Assembly: GCA_016647705.1 (NCBI GenBank)
Contig: CM028325.1
Span: 25,629,566 to 25,693,565, forward strand
From: Eucommia ulmoides
Taxonomy: Eukaryota; Streptophyta; Magnoliopsida; Garryales; Eucommiaceae
DNA length: 64,000 nt
Reading direction: 5' to 3'
The position numbers and the translations under genes were made by a program. The notes below the pieces were generated by a model. It searched no databases, had not been told where the DNA came from, and saw only the letters and a list, made by a program, of their open reading frames with translations. How positions within the stretch are numbered: the first letter of the stretch is position 1; every line of letters starts with the position of its first letter. Positions 58,842 through 64,000 of this stretch are shown here, piece after piece.

Positions 58842-58965
58842 CTTAATCCTTTTTGAACATTCCTAAATTGTAGAAATTTGAATAAGTTTGGGGGGGTGTT
58901 ACTTAATCCTTTTTGCGCACTCCTAAAATTGTAGAAATTCGACTAAGTTTGGAGGGTGTATTATA
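58842..58965 (+). repeat. 60-bp duplicated purine-tract segment
   Basis: Two adjacent units (CTTAATCCTTTTTG ... AAGTTTGGGGGGGTG and ...AAGTTTGGAGGGTG) inside the LARD-like element. Their AAGTTTGGRGGGTG tails look like the AAGTTTGAGAGTAT tract just before the 3' LTR, so they may be extra polypurine tracts. Confidence 0.6.
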
Positions 58966-59591
58966 CACATAAAAAAAATTACATTTTTTGTTGACAAGTG
59001 AGTACTACATTCTTAACGTATGTTCAGGGTTGTTTCTAATTTAACTGTGGGATTTCAAGAGTGAATGTGCCAAGCGTTGAGCCTTAGGTAACGTTAAGTT
59101 AACAACGTTAACGCATTTTCTTTTCCAAAATATCCTTGGCCAAATATTCCATAACCGAACCAAGTCCTTCTGATCCCTATGAGCTTCCAAGCCTACATTA
59201 GTGGAGAGTGGACCCCAATCCGGTATATAGAAATCCTAGTCCTATACGGTCTAAGTCATGAGTTTCGTTGGTAGATAATCCAATCCGGTCATTGTATAGT
59301 TATATTATTGATTCTCGCACTAACACATTTACAGGATCTAGAATGACGTTCACCATTATTGCATGTCGAAATTTAAGAACCACATGATGTGTTTTACCAC
59401 TTGAACTCGATATGACTGGCGGTTGTTGAGGGAAAAATGACTTGGTCGTTGGAAGAATTCAAAACTGGAATATCATTATGTTTAGATTATTTTTAGGTTG
59501 TTTGTTATTTAATTTAGTTGTGTGTTTTATTTTTTATTTTCATGTGTGTGTTTTGCTCAAGAACTAGCAAAATTTCAAGTTTGAGAGTATT

Positions 59592-61179
59592 TGATAGGTG
59601 TGATCTACCTATATATTTCCAAACCGGTTTTGTTAGTTTTAGAGTAATTTTTATAGCACTTTTATTATGTTTTAATTAATTTTTATTCTTTTTGTATAAA
59701 TCAGGTGTGTGGGGGTGAAAAGATATGAAACCGGAGTGAAAATGATTAGATTGAACCAAAAATGGTTGAAGAACGGTGGAAAAACAAGCTCGAGGGCAAT
59801 ATTCTAAAAGAAGCCCACTGTCGCGGCGGTGAAAATGCAGAGAAGACCTTATCTTGCTAAACATCTACTACTGCAGTGGTGATATTGGCTGTGAAACTGT
59901 TGGATGGTCACCAAATCTACCACTGCAGCGGTGATATAGCCGACATACCCACCGCCGCGGCGGTGACCTCTGTATAGTTTAGATATTTTTGAGATATTTA
60001 GCCAATATAATCCCCTCTCCTCTCTCATTTTCTCTCTCTATTGCATGCTACCACCTTTGGAATATATCTAGGGGTGGATTGAGGAGTTTTAGAGGGAGAC
60101 CTCACATCCCGAAAAAGAAGAAGACGACGAAGCGATTGTTGAATGGTTCTTAGCGACAAATCTTCAGACTAGGCTAAGTTCTTCGATTTCTTCCTTTATT
60201 TCTTTAACTTAGGGAATTTGTGAGCATGTTTAGCTCATGCTTTATTGTAAATATGGTTATGGCCGTTAGTTAAACATGGATTGTATAGGGATTGACAATA
60301 TATTTATAAATATGTGATTTGTATGATTTTAGTGTTTTGTTTATGATTATTCTTCGCTATTTTGATTGTGTTTATCGTATTGTTATGTTTATTATACTTA
60401 GATAGATATATCGAGAATTTGGGATTTGACACTCGGAAGAGGTAATCCCAGATTCGGATTAGGGTAAACATAACGCGACGATCCAATAACCCAGGAAAGA
60501 GTTAGATTGTGGGCAATAGATGACGTTGGGGTAAGACTCACGTGACCTAGGGTCGTTAAGACGTTGAGGGGGACTTCTTCGTTGACACGAAGTTGCGTAT
60601 TCCCTCATCTTACACTCGGGAGAGGTGGAGAGAGAGTTTTCGAACTGAGATTGTCCATAGGGTAAACACAACACGATAATCTAATAACCCGAGAGGGAGT
60701 TAGATTGTGTGCAATCAATGATGTTGGAGCGAGACTCACGTGACCTAGGGTCGTTAATACGTTAAAGGGGACTTCTTCGTTGACACGAAGTCGCGTATTC
60801 CCTCGTCTTATACTCGGGAGAGGTGGCGGGGGAGTTTACGAACTGAGATTGTCAGATAAGTCGAATGCCGTTAACGTGAACTAAAACGAGATCGAACACG
60901 TATTTGTAAACGAAGTTGATCCCTAGACAATCTATTCCCTCAAAACTATCTCAATATAATATTAGTATAGTTAATTTAGTTAGTTTAATTAAATTAGTAT
61001 TAGTATTTAATTTTATTCAATTTATTTTCACTTAGATAAAATTAGGTTATGATAATCGCGGTAATCGATAATAATCACAACCAATCCCCATGAACACGAT
61101 ACTCTTACTCTCCCCAACTATACTAAAACTTAACCCGTACATTTGCGATGAAAATGGCGATGCGTAATTGCGGCCACCA
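59592..61179 (+). repeat. 3' LTR of the LARD-like element
   Basis: 1,588 bp, same start and end as the 5' LTR, with perfect CACCGCCGCGGCGGTG near 59950 and the same 200-bp pair (60460-60850). It is longer than the 5' LTR by about 190 bp. Confidence 0.82.
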
Positions 61180-61619
61180 CCCCGTATTCTCAAAATCAAT
61201 CCTAATACCATAAAAAGTATATTAAGATTGTAATAAAATGGTAAACACAACCGAATAAATATGAACAACCATTAACGAAACATAAATTTTATATAAACAA
61301 CGTTTTCATACACGAATCGCTCTCTAGACAATATATGTATATCTATACATGGCCCTAACCAAATATACAACAAAATATACGCTAAACGTATACAAAACAA
61401 TTAACCAAATCTAAGAGGGAAAGAGAGAAATGAGGAGACTAGCCGTTATCTGAAGCATCGACACTAAAATCGCTCCGAGAACGTTTTCTCTTCTTCGCGT
61501 GTTGATCTTCTCTTGGTTGATCGGCCTTGGAGCTCTCAAGACACTCCCGAAAATGTCTACCCTTGTTTGGGGAGAAGATGGATGATATTTATAGAATTTA
61601 AAATATCTTAAAATATCTT

Positions 61620-61800
61620 AAAATATCTGCAACATGACCGTTGCAGCAGTGGAATCACCGCTGCAGCGGTGGAGAGGTTGATGACTTTCTGGCGGGTAAC
61701 CACTGCAGCGGTGGAGCTTTTTGTATTTTGACCACTACAGTGGTGGAGAATCAACAACTCTCAGTATTTTCACCGTTCCAGCGGTGGATGCAAGTTTTGG
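61620..61800. repeat. Cluster of CACCGCTGCAGCGGTG-type palindromes
   Basis: Five variants in 180 bp of the outer solo LTR: near 61639 (GTTGCAGCAGTGG), 61657 (ATCACCGCTGCAGCGGTGG, perfect core), 61700 (CCACTGCAGCGGTGG), 61732 (ACCACTACAGTGGTGG) and 61780 (CACCGTTCCAGCGGTGG). Confidence 0.8.
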
Positions 61801-62000
61801 ATATTGATATTTTTACCCCTTTTCTCCACCGTTCTTCTATCGACTTGCTTGTTTATGAACCGTTTTAGTCACTTTTCACCCCAAATACCTAATTTATGAC
61901 AAAATAAATAAAAACGTGTTAAAACATATTAAAACGCTATAAAAATACTCGAAAACTACCAAACCCGGCTTGAGAATATATAGACAAATTACACCAATCA

Positions 62001-64000
62001 GTTGACACGTAGTTCATGGTTTTAGGTTGTCAACTGAACCCACAAAGGTTTCATACGTATCCTAAATTTTTTTGGGAATTTGGTCAACACATAGTTCATG
62101 GTGATTGATGAATTTAATTGAGTTCATTGTGGTTTGGTCATTCTATTTTATGTCATAAGATGAAATGAACGTTGTTTCTATCAAGAAAACATGAATAGGA
62201 TGACAAGTGTCCCAGTCTCTAAATGGGGTAGTAATTGGATAAGTTCTGTTGAGGAATCTAATCCGATACTTCCTATTGTGCGATTTATGATTATTGATAG
62301 TGTAAAATATGTCCCAGCTTGGAGATGAGACTAATTTGGTACCGGATTAAGAAGTTAAATTGGTTCATCTCGCTATTTGTCGGAGGTGATGAAAAATGAA
62401 TTCGGGATATTATTGATGTCAATCCCCGAATAGACATGCTGACGAGTTTGATATTTGATAAGAAAAAGAACTTTCTAATAATTAATTCTTATGATTTTTG
62501 CCCATTGGTGCAACACCCAGGCCATGCAATTGTTTATGATGTCTAAACATGAATTGATAAAATGGATTACCTATATCGCCAAGGCTTGCAGATTGTTTAT
62601 TGGAATTGGGATAGTGAACCTCCGCCTTTCCATTTGGTACATTTTTCTTCAAATGTTTTGCTTTAAATGTTAGCACATAGGCAACCTGTGTCTATTTCCT
62701 GTATTTTTTTTTTTACAGTCAAAGTATTGTCCAAAGAAAATGAACCTTTGTCTCTGTTCCTTGTTCTTGTCACTTAAACAGTGTACGCTGGCATCTCTCT
62801 TTCTAAGTTGGCAAATCTTCGGCTGTCGTTGGTCTTCTTCTCTTGTCAAAAGCTCCATCCCTAGTAACTTTGAAATGAACCACACTTGTCTTGAAATCGA
62901 AAACCAATTATTCTATGGGGAACAATGGTTTTTCTGGATCTACGGCCTTTTGATGAATTTAAATCACAGGATAGAATTTAATGAGACTTTTGATTTATTT
63001 TTGTATGATGGTGGTATGGTATGGTAGAATCTCCGACCACTTTAAGTAGGATAGTATGGTAGAATCTATAATTGCTTAGGTAGTAAAGTAGGTTATTTCT
63101 CTGACCACTTAAGATTGGATAGTATTTCTCTTACCTTTTCCTTTTTCCTATATCGTTTGTTTTTTCGACTATCTGCCCTGAGATGTTAGATATGGAAGTT
63201 ATAGTTTGCTATGCATGTTTGCTAAATTTTGGCAGTTTTTGACCTTCATTTTTTTTAATCTTGATGAATTTTGAATTACTAATCGAATTCTGGATTTTTC
63301 AACCCGATTTCAGAATTGTTGTCTTAGATGAACCTAAGAACTTCCTTAGGTGACGAGAAAGTAACCGAAATTGAATTACTGTTTTTCCTTGTTTTGTCTA
63401 TCATTTTTACCCTAGTACTCTTTAATAGGGAGTGGCAATGTGAACTTTGACCCCTACCGCTTGGTGGAGAGCATACAATGGATTTTATCAATTCCAATCT
63501 ATGTATTATGACAGAAACTGTGAGAACGCGCTCTAGCCCATGGCAGGGGGTTCCTACAGTTGGATGATCGAACCTCAATAGGTTTTGTTACGTACCTTGC
63601 AAGTTACCAAGGATCAAGTCAAGCGTAGTTCTAGATTAGGCACCTATGGTTTATTTGAATAACAAAGAGAGTAAGGAGAATCAAAGGACTGCTCCTATAG
63701 ATGTGCCTGGCATAGGACTGGGAGAATATCGTAAAATCGATACTTTTTTTTTTCTTTCTACTGGACCCATTTGGGTTTCCCACGTAGCTTGGTAAGTTTC
63801 CAGGAATCAGGTCGTAAAGTACTTTCGGTCCGAGATAATTCTAAGAATCATATCTATCGCACATAAAGATAACTACATTTGTTGGCAGCAATCTTTCCCT
63901 AGTCTAATGGATAGAGTTTCTTGCCTAAGCATTAGCTAGTTTAAGATTGATCGTTATCTTTGATTGGTAGTCTACTTAAGTATTTGAATTACATTGTTTT
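62001..64000. other. Repeat body continued; no gene
   Basis: The CCTACGTATC array resumes at 62001-62110 and recurs at 63560-63830. Between them, 62110-63550 is unassigned, with a short repeat of ATGGTATGGTAGAATCT and GACCACTTAAG words (63010-63120). No protein family is recognised in the frames here. Confidence 0.55.

Larger units (their letters stand above)
56265..61179 (+). mobile_element. LARD-like non-autonomous LTR element, 4.9 kb
   Basis: LTRs at 56265-57665 and 59592-61179 (TGATAGGTGTGATC ... GCGGCCACCA) enclose 1,926 bp without any gag or pol similarity. A primer-binding site resembling the tRNA-Asp type follows the first LTR, and a purine stretch precedes the second. The flanking 5-mers (CCGCA, CCCCG) do not match cleanly, but the host LTR reads on across the site. 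A whole-looking but protein-less element that would depend on a relative's enzymes. Confidence 0.78.
55703..62000 (-). mobile_element. Solo LTR of the TGATAGG family, invaded by a relative
   Basis: Perfect GTTGA flanks (55698-55702, 62001-62005). The + strand ends are TGGTAGCGCG and CACCAATCA; it is inverted relative to the element inside it. The two parts (55703-56264 and 61180-62000) total about 1.38 kb, LTR-sized, with no internal region of its own. A fossil solo LTR. Confidence 0.82.
42551..64000. mobile_element. Large non-coding repeat body, Ogre/Tat-like or LARD, split by insertions
   Basis: Flanks of the nested elements below join into one background of degenerate tandem arrays: a CCTACGTATC array (43.15-43.45, 48.56-48.84, 54.5-55.7, 62.0-62.1, 63.56-63.83 kb), a 180-bp array (45.06-47.24 kb) and a GGATGACGATCGATCAA array (48.05-48.54 kb). 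No domain is recognised. Such arrays occur in the long untranslated parts of Ogre/Tat elements, so a giant decayed retrotransposon is the best guess. Neither terminus was found. Confidence 0.4.

Noticed and set aside
58142-59400. Possible gag remnant in the LARD-like element
   Set aside because: No frame longer than trivial length and no CCHC or capsid-like text could be seen.

Overview
This is a plant nuclear window, most likely from a eudicot. It is AT-rich, has GT-AG introns with short coding exons, and is crowded with nested transposable elements. I cannot name the species from sequence alone.

Only two intact host genes are visible, in a convergent (tail-to-tail) pair between about 10.1 and 21.7 kb. 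On the + strand is a two-exon acyl-CoA ligase of the plant acyl-activating enzyme family (AAE2-like, 604 aa, predicted mitochondrial presequence). On the - strand is a 13-exon plastid-type MATE transporter (DETOXIFICATION 45-like, 556 aa). I read every splice junction by eye and both reading frames stay open. Their introns carry MITEs, a complete 325-bp TRIM element and smaller repeats.

1-9.9 kb is a transposon graveyard. A broken LINE (RT plus RNase H) is followed by a broken Helitron (Rep HUH motif plus PIF1-type helicase). The Helitron has been split twice: by a 631-bp MITE with TTA duplications, and by a Tat-type LTR with GGTAT duplications that itself carries a 2.7-kb chromovirus-type solo LTR. 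The helicase reading resumes directly on the far side of each insertion.

21.7-25.6 kb holds the MATE upstream region and a tandem dimer of a fold-back element. 25.6-35.3 kb is one minus-strand Ty3/gypsy element of the Tat lineage. It has two LTRs, a broken pol, a 60-bp tandem array and an open 152-codon antisense ORF; another family's solo LTR sits inside its 5' LTR. 35.3-42.5 kb is mostly unassigned AT-rich sequence with a 968-bp PIF/Harbinger-type element and weaker remnants.

42.5-64 kb is a non-coding body made largely of degenerate tandem arrays (units of about 60, 80, 124 and 180 bp). It is split by a solo LTR, by a 5.0-kb chromovirus with one nearly lost LTR, and by a solo LTR that was invaded in the opposite orientation by a protein-less LARD-like element of its own family. 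No new protein-coding system was found. The most interesting signals are the antisense ORF, the palindrome arrays shared by unrelated LTR families, and the exactly datable order of the nested insertions.
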